Shown: positions 25,333 through 36,898 of the stretch, piece by piece
Layout of the letters: every line of letters begins with the position of its first letter
How positions within the stretch are numbered: the stretch's first letter is position 1
Assembly (NCBI GenBank): GCA_037951105.1
Contig: JBAMJV010008427.1
Span: 1 to 64,000, forward strand
DNA: 64,000 nucleotides
Reading direction: 5' to 3'
Source: Echinarachnius parma
Taxonomy: Eukaryota > Echinodermata > Echinoidea > Clypeasteroida > Echinarachniidae
Translations under genes and position numbers: made by a program
The notes under the pieces: generated by a model
What the model was told of the DNA's origin: nothing
Database searches by the model: none
The model's input: the letters and a program-made list of their open reading frames with translations, nothing else

Positions 25333-26535
25333 TTTATTATTATTCTTTATTTTTCTTATTTCCAATCACTTTTTTGTTAGCAAGATAACTTGAAAATGGC
25401 TCAATCAAGTGCCTTGAAATTTGACACACATATATATAGGCATGTGGACAAAGCAAAATAAGGTTTTGAACCCTGACCTTGACTGATGACGTCATCTAGG
25501 CGCCATTTTGTAAAATTTTCTGAATATCTTCTCATGATCATATCTTCATAACGAAAAGTTGTTTCTCATTCATATTTATCATGATCAAGGTCAATATCCG
25601 TCCGGTCAATTTCAGGTCAAAAAACGCGCGCGCATGCGTACGTGCGCGCGTCAGCGCGCGCGCAAAATTTTAAAATGTTCAAAATCGTCTCAAATTCATT
25701 TTGGATACGTTTTAGGCCATTTTAAGCATTTTACGAAAAAACGCGCACACGCGCATGCGCGCGCGTTTTCGCGCGTACTGGCATTTTGCAACATAGAATC
25801 GCCGAATTTTCTCTGTTATCATATTTAGCCCATCTTTCCAAGCATTTTGATACCTTGTTCACCTTTTTCTGACTAGTAAAAACGCAATGAGCTTCCGTTC
25901 AAGAAACATGTCCGTGCGCGCGAGCTCTTGTAATACATAGCATATATGGGCAAAAACATGCCTATACAAAAATCATTGTAATTCTTCAGAATGGATGGGA
26001 ACTCCCAATTTTTTTTCATATTTAGATAGATTATGAGTCGGAGATATGATTTCATGTCTCATTTGACCCTCAATTAACTCATGGCGTCATCATAACGGCC
26101 TTCCAACTCAAAATTTCAATTAGCATATTATGACGTCAGCATATTTTTGGAAAATTGATTGTATCTCTGTAAATGTTGATCGATTTTCTTCCAAATTTTG
26201 ATATGTTCTAGCTCAGACAATTTTCTACAAATGTAATAACCACGATTTTTCATTTTGACAAAGGCATCATGGCGTATTTTTGCGATTTAAGGAGGCATGT
26301 CATTTGTTAACATTTTGCGTGTATTCTCTATGGGACATGACTTTTTTTCAAAACTGGATTCTACATTCCCGTCTTTCGCGACCAATATCTTCTTCGTTTT
26401 AGCTTCGTTTACGCTGAACTTCGAGTATGTTGTAGCTGAGACAATAAGCTATCTCAAATGAGCCCTTGATTATGTCTTTAATTTTAGTTCGACCAGCCCA
26501 CCTATACTTGTTCTAAACAAGTATTACAATTCTAG
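25333..26535 (+). repeat. Array unit 15
   Basis: 1,203 bp, type A, near twin of unit 9. First of six units (15-20) that alternate A, B, A, B, A, B. Confidence 0.85.
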
Positions 26536-27810
26536 TTATTATTAGGTGGGCTGTACATCATACAGACCACCTCATAATTTCGTTAGAATTGCCTTTATTT
26601 ATTTATTTATTTATTATTCTTTATTTTTCTTATTTCCAATCACTTTTTTGTTAGCAAGATAACTTGAAAATGGCTCAATCAAGTGCCTTGAAATTTGGCA
26701 CACATATATATAGGCATATGGACAAAGCAAAATAAGGTTTTGAACCCTGACCTTGACTGATGACGTCATCTAGGCGCCATTTTGTAAAATTTTCTGAATA
26801 TCTTCTCATGATCATATCTTCATAACGAAAAGTTGTTTCTCATTCATATTTATCATGATCAAGGTCAATATCCGTCCGGTCAATTTCAGGTCAAAAAACG
26901 CGCGCGCATGCGTACGTGCGCGCGTCAGCGCGCGCGCAAAATTTTAAAATGTTCAAAATCGTCGCAAATTCATTTTGGATACGTTTTAGGCCATTTTAAG
27001 CATTTTACGAAAAAACGCGCACACGCGCATGCGCGCGCGTTTTCGCGCGTACTGGCATTTTGCAACATAGAATCGCCGAATTTTCTCTGTTATCATATTT
27101 AGCCCATCTTTCCAAGCATTTTGATACCTTGTTCACCTTTTTCTGACTAGTAAAAACGCAATGAGCTTCCGTTCAAGAAACATGTCCGTGCGCGCGAGCT
27201 CTTGTAATACATAGCATATATGGGCAAAAACATGCCTATACAAAATTCATTGTAACTCTTCAGAATGGATGGGAACTCCCAAGTTTTTTTTCATATTTGG
27301 ATAGATTATGAGTCGGAGATATGATTTCATGTCTCATTTGATCCTCAATTAACTCATGGCGTCATCATAATGGCCTCCGAACTCAAAATTTCAATTTGCA
27401 TATTATGACGTCAGCATATTTTTGGAAAATTTATTGTATCTCTGTAAATGTTGATCGATTTTCTTCCAAATTTTGATATGTTCTATCTGAGACAATTCTC
27501 TACAAATGTGATGATCACGATTTTTCATTTTGACAAAGGCATCATGGCGTATTTTTGCGATTTAAGGAGGTATGTCATTTTTTCACATTTTGCGTGTATT
27601 CTCTATGGGACATGACTTTTTTTCAAAACTGGATTCTACATTCCCGTCTTTCGCGACCAATATCTTCTTCGTTTTAGCTTCGTTTACGCTAAACTTCGAG
27701 TATGTTGTAGCTGAGACAATAAGCTATCTCAAATGAGCCCTTGATTATGTCTTTAATTTTAGTTCGACCAGCCCACCTATACTTGTTCGAAACAAGTATT
27801 ACAATTCTAG
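26536..27810 (+). repeat. Array unit 16
   Basis: 1,275 bp with one module and an expanded TTTA run. Type B. The 3' hairpin loop is changed from CTA to CGA while both stem arms are intact. Confidence 0.85.
26544..26597 (+). repeat. 54-bp hairpin module x1 (unit 16)
   Basis: A single copy between CTAG-TTATTATT and a TTTA-type run. Confidence 0.85.
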
Positions 27811-29260
27811 TTATTATTATTAGGTGGGCTGTACATCATACAGACCACCTCATAATTTCGTTAGAATTGCCTTTATTTATTAGGTGGGCTGTACATCATA
27901 CAGACCACCTCATAATTTCGTTAGAATTGCCTTTATTAGGTGGGCTGTACATCATACAGACCACCTCATAATTTCGTTAGAATTGCCTTTATTAGGTGGG
28001 CTGTACATCATACAGACCACCTCATAATTTCGTTAGAATTGCCTTTATTTATTTATTATTATTATTATTCTTTATTTTTCTTATTTCCAATCACTTTTTT
28101 GTTAGCAAGAAAACTTGAAAATGGCTCAATCAAGTGCCTTGAAATTTGGCACACATATATATAGGCATATGGACAAAGCAAAATAAGGTTTTGAACCCTG
28201 ACCTTGACTGATGACGTCATCTAGGCGCCATTTTGTAAAATTTTCTGAATATCTTCTCATGATCATATCTTCATAACGAAAAGTTGTTTCTCATTCATAT
28301 TTATCATGATCAAGGTCAATATCCGTCCGGTCAATTTCAGGTCAAAAAACGCGCGCGCATGCGTACGTGCGCGCGTCAGCGCGCGCGCAAAATTTTAAAA
28401 TGTTCAAAATCGTCGCAAATTCATTTTGGATACGTTTTAGGCCATTTTAAGCATTTTACGAAAAAACGCGCACACGCGCATGCGCGCGCGTTTTCGCGCG
28501 TACTGGCATTTTGCAACATAGAATCGCCGAATTTTCTCTGTTATCATATTTAGCCCATCTTTCCAAGCATTTTGATACCTTGTTCACCTTTTTCTGACTA
28601 GTAAAAACGCAATGAGCTTCCGTTCAAGAAACATGTCCGTGCGCGCGAGCTCTTGTAATACATAGCATATATGGGCAAAAACATGCCTATACAAAATTCA
28701 TTGTAACTCTTCAGAATGGATGGGAACTCCCAATTTTTTTTCATATTTGGATAGATTATGAGTCGGAGATATGATTTCATGTCTCATTTGACCCTCAATT
28801 AACACATGGCGTCATCATAACGGCCTTCCAACTCAAAATTTCAATTAGCATATTATGACGTCAGCATATTTTTGGAAAATTGATTGTATCTCTGTAAATG
28901 TTGATCGATTTTCTTCCAAATTTTGATATGTTCTAGCTCAGACAATTTTCTACAAATATAATAACCACGATTTTTCATTTTGACAAAGGCATCATGGCGT
29001 ATTTTTGCGATTTAAGGAGGCATGTCATTTTTTAACATTTTGCGTGTATTCTCTATGGGACATGACTTTTTTTCAAAACTGGATTCTACATTCCCGTCTT
29101 TCGCGACCAATATCTTCTTCGTTTTAGCTTCGTTTACGCTGAACTTCGAGTATGTTGTAGCTGAGACAATAAGCTATCTCAAATGAGCCCTTGATTATGT
29201 CTTTAATTTTACTTCGACCAGCCCACCTATACTTGTTCTAAACAAGTATTACAATTCTAG
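27811..29260 (+). repeat. Array unit 17
   Basis: 1,450 bp, the longest unit, because its left end carries four tandem modules. Type A core. Confidence 0.85.
27822..28047 (+). repeat. 54-bp hairpin module x4 (unit 17)
   Basis: Four copies start at 27,822, 27,882, 27,938 and 27,994. The spacers vary by TTA/TTTA units, suggesting serial addition of a left end rather than one duplication. Confidence 0.85.
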
Positions 29261-30469
29261 TTATTATTATTATTATTCTTTATTTTTCTTATTTCCAATC
29301 ACTTTTTTGTTAGCAAGATAACTTGAAAATGGCTCAATCAAGTGCCTTGAAATTTGGCACACATATATATAGGCATATGGACAAAGCAAAATAAGGTTTT
29401 GAACCCTGACCTTGACTGATGACGTCATCTAGGCGCCATTTTGTAAAATTTTCTGAATATCTTCTCATGATCATATCTTCATAACGAAAAGTTGTTTCTC
29501 ATTCATATTTATCATGATCAAGGTCAATATCCGTCCGGTCAATTTCAGGTCAAAAAACGCGCGCGCATGCGTACGTGCGCGCGTCAGCGCGCGCGCAAAA
29601 TTTTAAAATGTTCAAAATCGTCGCAAATTCATTTTGGATACGTTTTAGGCCATTTTAAGCATTTTACGAAAAAACGCGCACACGCGCATGCGCGCGCGTT
29701 TTCGCGCGTACTGGCATTTTGCAACATAGAATCGCCGAATTTTCTCTGTTATCATATTTAGCCCATCTTTCCAAGCATTTTGATACCTTGTTCACCTTTT
29801 TCTGACTAGTAAAAACGCAATGAGCTTCCGTTCAAGAAACATGTCCGTGCGCGCGAGCTCTTGTAATACATAGCATATATGGGCAAAAACATGCCTATAC
29901 AAAATTCATTGTAACTCTTCAGAATGGATGGGAACTCCCAAGTTTTTTTTCATATTTGGATAGATTATGAGTCGGAGATATGATTTCATGTCTCATTTGA
30001 CCCTCAATTAACTCATGGCGTCATCATAATGGCCTCCGAACTCAAAATTTCAATTTGCATATTATGACGTCAGCATATTTTTGGAAAATTTATTGTATCT
30101 CTGTAAATATTGATTGATTTTCTTCCAAATTTTAATATGTTCTATCTGAGACAATTCTCTACAAATGTGATGATCACGATTTTTCATTTTGACAAAGGCA
30201 TCATGGCGTATTTTTGCGATTTAAGGAGGCATGTCATTTTTTAACATTTTGCGTGTATTCTCTATGGGACATGACTTTTTTTCAAAACTGGATTCTACAT
30301 TCCCGTCTTTCGCGACCAATATCTTCTTCGTTTTAGCTTCGTTTACGCTGAACTTCGAGTATGTTGTAGCTGAGACAATAAGCTATCTCAAATGAGCCCT
30401 TGATTATGTCTTTAATTTTAGTTCGACCAGCCCACCTATACTTGTTCTAAACAAGTATTACAATTCTAG
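29261..30469 (+). repeat. Array unit 18
   Basis: 1,209 bp, type B, no module. Confidence 0.85.
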
Positions 30470-31666
30470 TTATTCTTTATTTTTCTTATTTCCAATCACT
30501 TTTTTGTTAGCAAGATAACTTGAAAATGGCTCAATCAAGTGCCTTGAAATTTGGCACACATATATATAGGCATATGGACAAAGCAAAATAAGGTTTTGAA
30601 CCCTGACCTTGACTGATGACGTCATCTAGGCGCCATTTTGTAAAATTTTCTGAATATCTTCTCATGATCATATCTTCATAACGAAAAGTTGTTTCTCATT
30701 CATATTTATCATGATCAAGGTCAATATCCGTCCGGTCAATTTCAGGTCAAAAAACGCGCGCGCATGCGTACGTGCGCGCGTCAGCGCGCGCGCAAAATTT
30801 TAAAATGTTCAAAATCGTCGCAAATTCATTTTGGATACGTTTTAGGCCATTTTAAGCATTTTACGAAAAAACGCGCACACGCGCATGCGCGCGCGTTTTC
30901 GCGCGTACTGGCATTTTGCAACATAGAATCGCCGAATTTTCTCTGTTATCGTATTTAGCCCATCTTTCCAAGCATTTTGATACCTTGTTCACCTTTTTCT
31001 GACTAGTAAAAACGCAATGAGCTTCCGTTCAAGAAACATGTCCGTGCGCGCGAGCTCTTGTAATACATAGCATATATGGGCAAAAACATGCCTATACAAA
31101 ATTCATTGTAACTCTTCAGAATGGATGGGAACTCCCAAGTTTTTTTTCATATTTGGATAGATTATGAGTCGGAGATATGATTTCATGTCTCATTTGACCC
31201 TCAATTAACTCATGGCGTCATCATAACGGCCTTCCAACTCAAAATTTCAATTAACATATTATGACGTCAGCATATTTTTGGAAAATTGATTGTATCTCTG
31301 TAAATGTTGATCGATTTTCTTCCAAATTTTGATATGTTCTAGCTCAGACAATTTTCTACAAATGTAATAATCACGATTTTTCATTTTGACAAAGGCATCA
31401 TGGCGTATTTTTGCGATTTAAGGAGGCATGTCATTTTTTAACATTTTGCGTGTATTCTCTATGGGACATGACTTTTTTTCAAAACTGGATTCTACATTCC
31501 CGTCTTTCGCGACCAATATCTTCTTCGTTTTAGCTTCGTTTACGCTGAACTTCGAGTATGTTGTAGCTGAGACAATAAGCTATCTCAAATGAGCCCTTCA
31601 TTGTGTCTTTAATTTTAGTTCGACCAGCCCACCTATACTTGTTCTAAACAAGTATTACAATTCTAG
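30470..31666 (+). repeat. Array unit 19
   Basis: 1,197 bp, type A, no module, with several private changes (ttatcgtattt, ttaacatatt). Confidence 0.85.
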
Positions 31667-32863
31667 TTATTCTTTATTTTTCTTATTTCCAATCACTTTT
31701 TTGTTAGCAAGATAACTTGAAAATGGCTCAATCAAGTGCCTTGAAATTTGGCACACATATATATAGGCATATGGACAAAGCAAAATAAGGTTTTGAACCC
31801 TGACCTTGACTGATGACGTCATCTAGGCGCCATTTTGTAAAATTTTCTGAATATCTTCTCATGATCATATCTTCATAACGAAAAGTTGTTTCTCATTCAT
31901 ATTTATCATGATCAAGGTCAATATCCGTCCGGTCAATTTCAGGTCAAAAAACGCGCGCGCATGCGTACGTGCGCGCGTCAGCGCGCGCGCAAAATTTTAA
32001 AATGTTCAAAATCGTCGCAAATTCATTTTGGATACGTTTTAGGCCATTTTAAGCATTTTACGAAAAAACGCGCACACGCGCATGCGCGCGCGTTTTCGCG
32101 CGTACTGGCATTTTGCAACATAGAATCGCCGAATTTTCTCTGTTATCATATTTAGCCCATCTTTCCAAGCATTTTGATACCTTGTTCACCTTTTTCTGAC
32201 TAGTAAAAACGCAATGAGCTTCCGTTCAAGAAACATGTCCGTGCGCGCGAGCTCTTGTAATACATAGCATATATGGGCAAAAACATGCCTATACAAAATT
32301 CATTGTAACTCTTCAGAATGGATGGGAACTCCCAAGTTTTTTTTCATATTTGGATAGATTATGAGTCGGAGATATGATTTCATGTCTCATTTGATCCTCA
32401 ATTAACTCATGGCGTCATCATAATGGCCTCCGAACTCAAAATTTCAATTTGCATATTATGACGTCAGCATATTTTTGGAAAATTTATTGTATCTCTGTAA
32501 ATGTTGATTGATTTTCTTCCAAATTTTGATATGTTCTAGCTCAGACAATTTTCTACAAATGTATTAACCACGATTTTTCATTTTGACAAAAGCATCATGG
32601 CGTATTTTTGCGATTTAAGGAGGCATGTCATTTTTTAACATTTTGCGTGTATTCTCTATGGGACATGACTTTTTTTCAAAACTGGATTCTACATTCCCGT
32701 CTTTCGCGACTAATATCTTCTTCGTTTTAGCTTCGTTTACGCTGAACTTCGAGTATGTTGTAGCTGAGACAATAAGCTATCTCAAATGAGCCCTTGATTA
32801 TGTCTTTAATTTTAGTTCGACCAGCCCACCTATACTTGTTCTAAACAAGTATTACAATTCTAG
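31667..32863 (+). repeat. Array unit 20
   Basis: 1,197 bp, type B centre with A right block. Last unit. It ends in the normal CTAG and runs into the TTA microsatellite that borders the next element. Confidence 0.85.
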
Positions 32864-32889
32864 TTATTATTATTATTATTACTAGCTGT

Positions 32890-32909
32890 ACCCGCGGAAA
32901 TCCGCGGGT
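32890..32909 (+). repeat. Perfect GC-rich hairpin
   Basis: ACCCGCGGAAATCCGCGGGT: 8-bp perfect stem with a 4-nt loop. The identical 20-mer occurs at 50,445-50,464. Confidence 0.9.
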
Positions 32910-33229
32910 TTTTGTGAGAGAGAGGCGATGATGACATAACGATACTTTAAATCTTTACTATTCCCAGAGTCATAATTTAAATAGTATAAGACAAAATAAA
33001 CACGGGCGACTCAATCCCGTCCCACAACCCGTCGTTGGACGGGGCCCCGACGCATTAGGGTCCCGTCAAACGATATCTGGCCAATGTGATAGACATATGC
33101 ACACTATCACGGTGGTGTGGTAGCTCATTTTTCAATCTAGTTGGGTGAACAATTATAAACACATATTTGGGTAGATTCAAGCATAACCGTATTTAATTTG
33201 CAGAGGTACTGCACTATGGGATCATTTTT

Positions 33230-34540
33230 TACAATAGTCTTTTAAAACCGATTTGACAGAATCTGTCTTTCATTTCGTGTTTCTGTTCGTAATTCTAGCA
33301 TTCATTTCTGTAAATGTGTATGTGTATACTATTGGAAGTGATTTTAGTGACTTGTACATTCCACAAAAAATTAAGAGAACAGTCGTTTACTTTATTAAAT
33401 ATGTTTTATAACTCTTTAAAACGTCACGAAAAGCAGCAGGCTGAATTGTCGTATGGACGCTGTGCAGATATTGGGCCCCCTACGTCGGCGGTGAAATCTA
33501 AGTGCTGTTTGGTGCTTCGGCTAGAATGCCTACGCGCATTCTGTGACACTGGCTTGTAGCTTTATGGCGGTCCTACTAATCACCGCGAACACCGTGAATC
33601 ACTACGAAGCACTACGAAATCACTACTAAGCACTACTAAGCACTACGAAGAGCAAAAAGATAGCATTTGGAGCGCATGTAGAAGTAGATGAGCAAAAATG
33701 CAAAGTGATGTTCACCAACTCCTTGCACTTGTACACTGTTTCGACGATCAATTGGATAATTCAACATCTGAACACTTCAATCGTAAATATCATTTTAACG
33801 AAAGGGAAAGTCTGGCAGCTACCATAGTCTACCTCTACTACGTGCGCGCATTAAACGTAGTTTTTAGTACAGGGCGCTCTTCGCAGTGCAATCTTCGTCT
33901 TCGTAGTGCCTCGTAGTACTGCGAAGACATGCTCTTCGCGGTGCTTCGTAAGGGTATCGTAGTGCTTTGTAGTGTGCTTAGCAGTGCTTCGCAGTGCTTC
34001 GCAGTGCTTCGCAGTGCTTCGCAGTGCCTAGTACTGATCCTTGGCGATTAGTAGGACCCGCTTTATGGCATACCTGTACTGTCATGTGTAAAATACTTTG
34101 TATGTTACACATGACCCCACACACTTCGTGGTGCCTTTGTTCTATACCGCTAGCGTCCGGTCGTAACCATTAACAACTCATTGTCAACTGGGTCAAAGTG
34201 AATTCGCTCACACCGCTAGAACAATCAATTGCCCCGCCGAGCGAAAAAATAACGCACTACGTCAATGTGATTCTGTATGCTAAGCACAAACGGTATAAGT
34301 GGTGGTGCTGGTGCTTTATGGTATATAAAAACCAATTTAAAAGTGGTTAAGAATCATTTTAAAACTTGGTTTATACAAAGAAAACAATATTTCTCGACAT
34401 CTGATACGCATGAAATCCATCACGTCGAATACAATCCAGAATTCATACACGAAATATAGGATTATGGGACCGAACGGCGCTAGGAATTGGTGCATCATTC
34501 CCGGCCCGACGCCGACGGAGGCGGTCTACAGACTCTAATA
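33230..34540 (+). repeat. Dispersed repeat R48, copy 1 (interrupted)
   Basis: 33,230-33,560 and about 34,300-34,540 align with 48,480-49,075. Shared words include gaagtgattttagtgact, gccgcctgcgtcggcggtgaaat-like text, ctttatgg, tatataaa and gacggaggcggtct. The middle is broken by the MITE at 33,569-34,059 and a further 230 bp. Short open frames in both copies share a C-terminal run (HHVEYNPEFIHEI), but the upstream parts lie in different frames, so I do not call a gene. Confidence 0.65.
33569..34059. mobile_element. MITE with 10-mer repeat arms and 10-bp target duplication
   Basis: Termini GGTCCTACTAATC and, reversed, GGGTCCTACTAATC. The arms consist of tandem GCACTACGAA-type decamers on the left and their complements on the right, so the element can fold back. 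Identical GCTTTATGGC lies at 33,559-33,568 and 34,060-34,069. A 9-10 bp duplication suits Mutator-like elements and 8 bp would suit hAT. No transposase is present. Confidence 0.8.
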
Positions 34541-35263
34541 CACTCGTGAGACTTGGTGTGTTACTGGGTATAGGCAGAATCGGGACAGAAACACTCCCGT
34601 CAATCAGTCATTTCCTTCCTTATTCCAAAAAAAAAAATTATACTGTTGTACTCACCAGATGTGATTGATTTTCTCACCTAACTTTGCAGATCGTTCAGGA
34701 TTCCCCGGTCAAAATATCGCGTCATGTTGGCCCTAGATATCCCAGTTTTTAAAATGGGAATGTTCGCACATACTGTACACGTCCATCCCGTATCACTTTA
34801 CATACACAACATACGATCTTGTTTTGGTCGGAAGCCAACAATTCGCAAGCAAATTACGATAGTCTTAATTCAGGCGCACACAGCGGCACACGTGTTATTT
34901 CCGATTTGACAGGCATACGATAATGTGTGTAAGTAATTTACAACGTATCGATTCCAGGCTGAACAAAGACTACATAATGAAAGGTCATTTCAGCAACACA
35001 CTTTTCACGGTACTTCCGTCGCAAGCATGTGCGATGATCAGCGCTCGACGCGACTGCATGGCAAATGAACGTGGAATATTGGCCGATTCATAACTGACCA
35101 CTGGTCAAACTGACCCCGACCTGACCCAGACCACAAACCTCTATGGGTCATCACCAATCACTACCCAAAGTTTGATGTTGGTGCCTCAATGCACTACGAA
35201 ATGCATAGATGGACAGACAGACAGACAGACATACGTGATCGGCTACTTTAGTATAGTAGATTA

Positions 35264-35264
35264 A

Positions 35265-35300
<36 letters not shown>
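35264..35300. repeat. ATT microsatellite
   Basis: Pure TTA repeats at the right edge of the composite element. They match the TTA run at the array's right end, as if one microsatellite had been split. Confidence 0.9.
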
Positions 35301-35810
35301 ATTCTACAGCGTGGGTGACCAATTTAAGAATCAACAACACAAACTCTATATGATAAAGGATAATATCATTATCTATTTTAACTTATAACTATTTCACAAC
35401 AAAATGTATCAATTTCAAGATAGTAGTTCAAACATGCAATTAATTTTCCAAAAATTGCTTCTCATGAGAGGTAACATGCGTACCTTCAATAAGTAATAAA
35501 GTATTCCATAGGCGAGATTTGCATTGTCACAATGTACAGCAATAATAACATTCTTAAAATACCAAAATTGTAAAATATTAATGGGTATTGTTATAACTCC
35601 CATTTGTAATTAACAACTTTAACTAACTGATTTATTGCATACTTGTTCATGTAAGTGTCAAAATAATTATATCATTAAAATGTACATAATTGAATACTTA
35701 TTTAATGAGTATATAATACACATGTATATAACCCATTATCAATCTTCATTGAATCAAACAGCTTATATATTAGGAGAGGAACAGGCTGGATTTAAAAGTG
35801 GTTATTCCAC

Positions 35811-36000
35811 CAGTGGCGGACACAGGATTTTCCAGGGGGGGGGGGGGGGGCCCAAACAAAAAATTGATGGATGACCCCACGACGCGAGGGAGCGTAGCGA
35901 CCGAGCCCGAGGGAGCGAAGCGACTGAGGGGGGGAGGGTGTGGGAGTGGGGTGTCCCCCCTCCCACGGTGTGGAGCTTTTGCAATTTTTATGATAAAATG
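35811..36000 (+). mobile_element. CAGTGGCGGA-type element end with poly(G)
   Basis: CAGTGGCGGACACAGG at 35,811 is followed by a poly(G) run at about 35,837-35,850 and paired gagggagcg(t/a)agcgac words. The start matches hAT-type termini. No right end was found. Overlapping open frames begin at GTG or lack coding character. Confidence 0.4.
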
Positions 36001-36479
36001 GTGGGATTTGGTGCATACTTTGCAAGGTATTTTTGCATCCATCTTTTTCTTTACCTTTTCTTTACCATTCATCCGAATTAAAAGGAGAAAGAATAAAGGA
36101 TATAAGAAAGAAAAAATAGTCTTTAATTATTTGAAGGTAATTTGCATAAATATGAATAATGAGAGCGAGCGGAGCGAGCTTGAACATTTTAGCAATTTAA
36201 CATCGGAAATTGCCATTTGTTTCAATATTATTGTATAGGTATATTCGTGTTATGTGTTATGATATTGCGTTTTGAAGGGTAATATATAAACACCCATGGT
36301 TGTAGAATATTATATAATCTACGAATGCGAGCGGAGCGAGCTTGAAAATGTTAGCAATTTCACATCGGAACTATTTGTTTCAATATTATTGTATGGGTAT
36401 ATTCGTTTATGACTTATGATATGGCGTTTTGAAGGGTAATTATAAACACCCGAGGTTGTAAAATATTATATACTGTATA

Positions 36480-36898
36480 CCCGGGGGGGGGGTACTCACG
36501 TATATTGGGTATACGGGGATGTGCCGCTCGGAAGGGTGACTTTTTCAAGAAAGGTCCTTAGACATGGGTCCCCTTTTCATCAAAAAAATCCTTAGACATG
36601 GGTCCCCTTTTTCAAATTTCCCCTTTTTTTACACGGGATTGTTGGGTTTGCCGATGTGAAATTTAGCAAAAATGTTCAAGCTCGCTACGCTCGCTAACTT
36701 AAAACCACAAAATTTGCGGGAAATACGCCAAAACACATGCCCCGCAGCGGGAAATACGCCCAAAACATGCGCCGCAGGCGAAAAAAAATCCTTAGACATG
36801 GATCCCCTTTTCGCAAAAGGACCCTTAGATGTGGGTATGGGTTTGGAGGTCTCAGCCGCACACCCCCGTCCTACTATAATCTGAGTACCCCCCCCGGG
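36480..36898. mobile_element. hAT-like MITE with 8-bp target duplication
   Basis: Termini CCC-G(8-10)-TACTCA in inverted orientation. The 8-bp ACTGTATA is repeated exactly at 36,472-36,479 and 36,899-36,906. Inside are direct repeats of ccttagacatgggtcccc and of a gggaaatacgcc(c)aaaacat word. The 8-bp duplication points to hAT-type mobilisation. Confidence 0.85.

Larger units (their letters stand above)
8180..32863 (+). repeat. 24.7-kb satellite array: 20 head-to-tail units of a Helitron-like element
   Basis: Twenty copies of the same sequence follow one another in one direction. Module-less units are 1,191-1,212 bp and units with left-end modules reach 1,450 bp. Unit ends (last base of CTAG) are 9,517; 10,714; 11,911; 13,226; 14,417; 15,608; 16,818; 18,026; 19,233; 20,441; 21,705; 22,911; 24,120; 25,332; 26,535; 27,810; 29,260; 30,469; 31,666; 32,863. 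By eye, copies differ at only a few positions per hundred bases, so the array is young or homogenised. Each unit ends with hairpin TACTTGTTCTAAACAAGTA, then 12 nt ending CTAG, followed by T: the published Helitron 3' signature. A uniform TC 5' end is not seen, since units are joined by variable TTA repeats, so a Helentron-type or Helitron-derived satellite is my inference. No Rep/helicase gene is present. Confidence 0.85.
32883..35265 (+). mobile_element. 2.4-kb composite element with GC hairpin 5' end, in an ATT microsatellite
   Basis: It starts CTAGCTGT followed by a perfect hairpin at 32,890-32,909 (8-bp stem, AAAT loop). It ends after a GACA microsatellite (about 35,211-35,232) with ctactttagtatagtagatt. 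ATT repeats border both sides. The first 200 bp recur at 50,437-50,640, including cgatgatgacata and cgggcgactcaatcccg. No coding sequence spans it. It contains a copy of the repeat found at 48.0-49.1 kb and a nested MITE. The type of the outer element (LINE-, SINE- or Helitron-derived) I cannot decide. Confidence 0.5.

Noticed and set aside
8180-32863. A CRISPR array
   Set aside because: Unit length is 1.2 kb without short spacers, and the composition and context are eukaryotic. The 15-bp arrays also lack unique spacers.
33314-33559. An 81-residue frame in R48 copy 1
   Set aside because: The homologous copies read the same DNA in different frames with indels, so there is no evidence of protein selection.
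35798-36238. A 146-residue plus-strand frame
   Set aside because: It starts at GTG, reads through poly(G) and then through the 155-bp tandem repeat. No coding signature.
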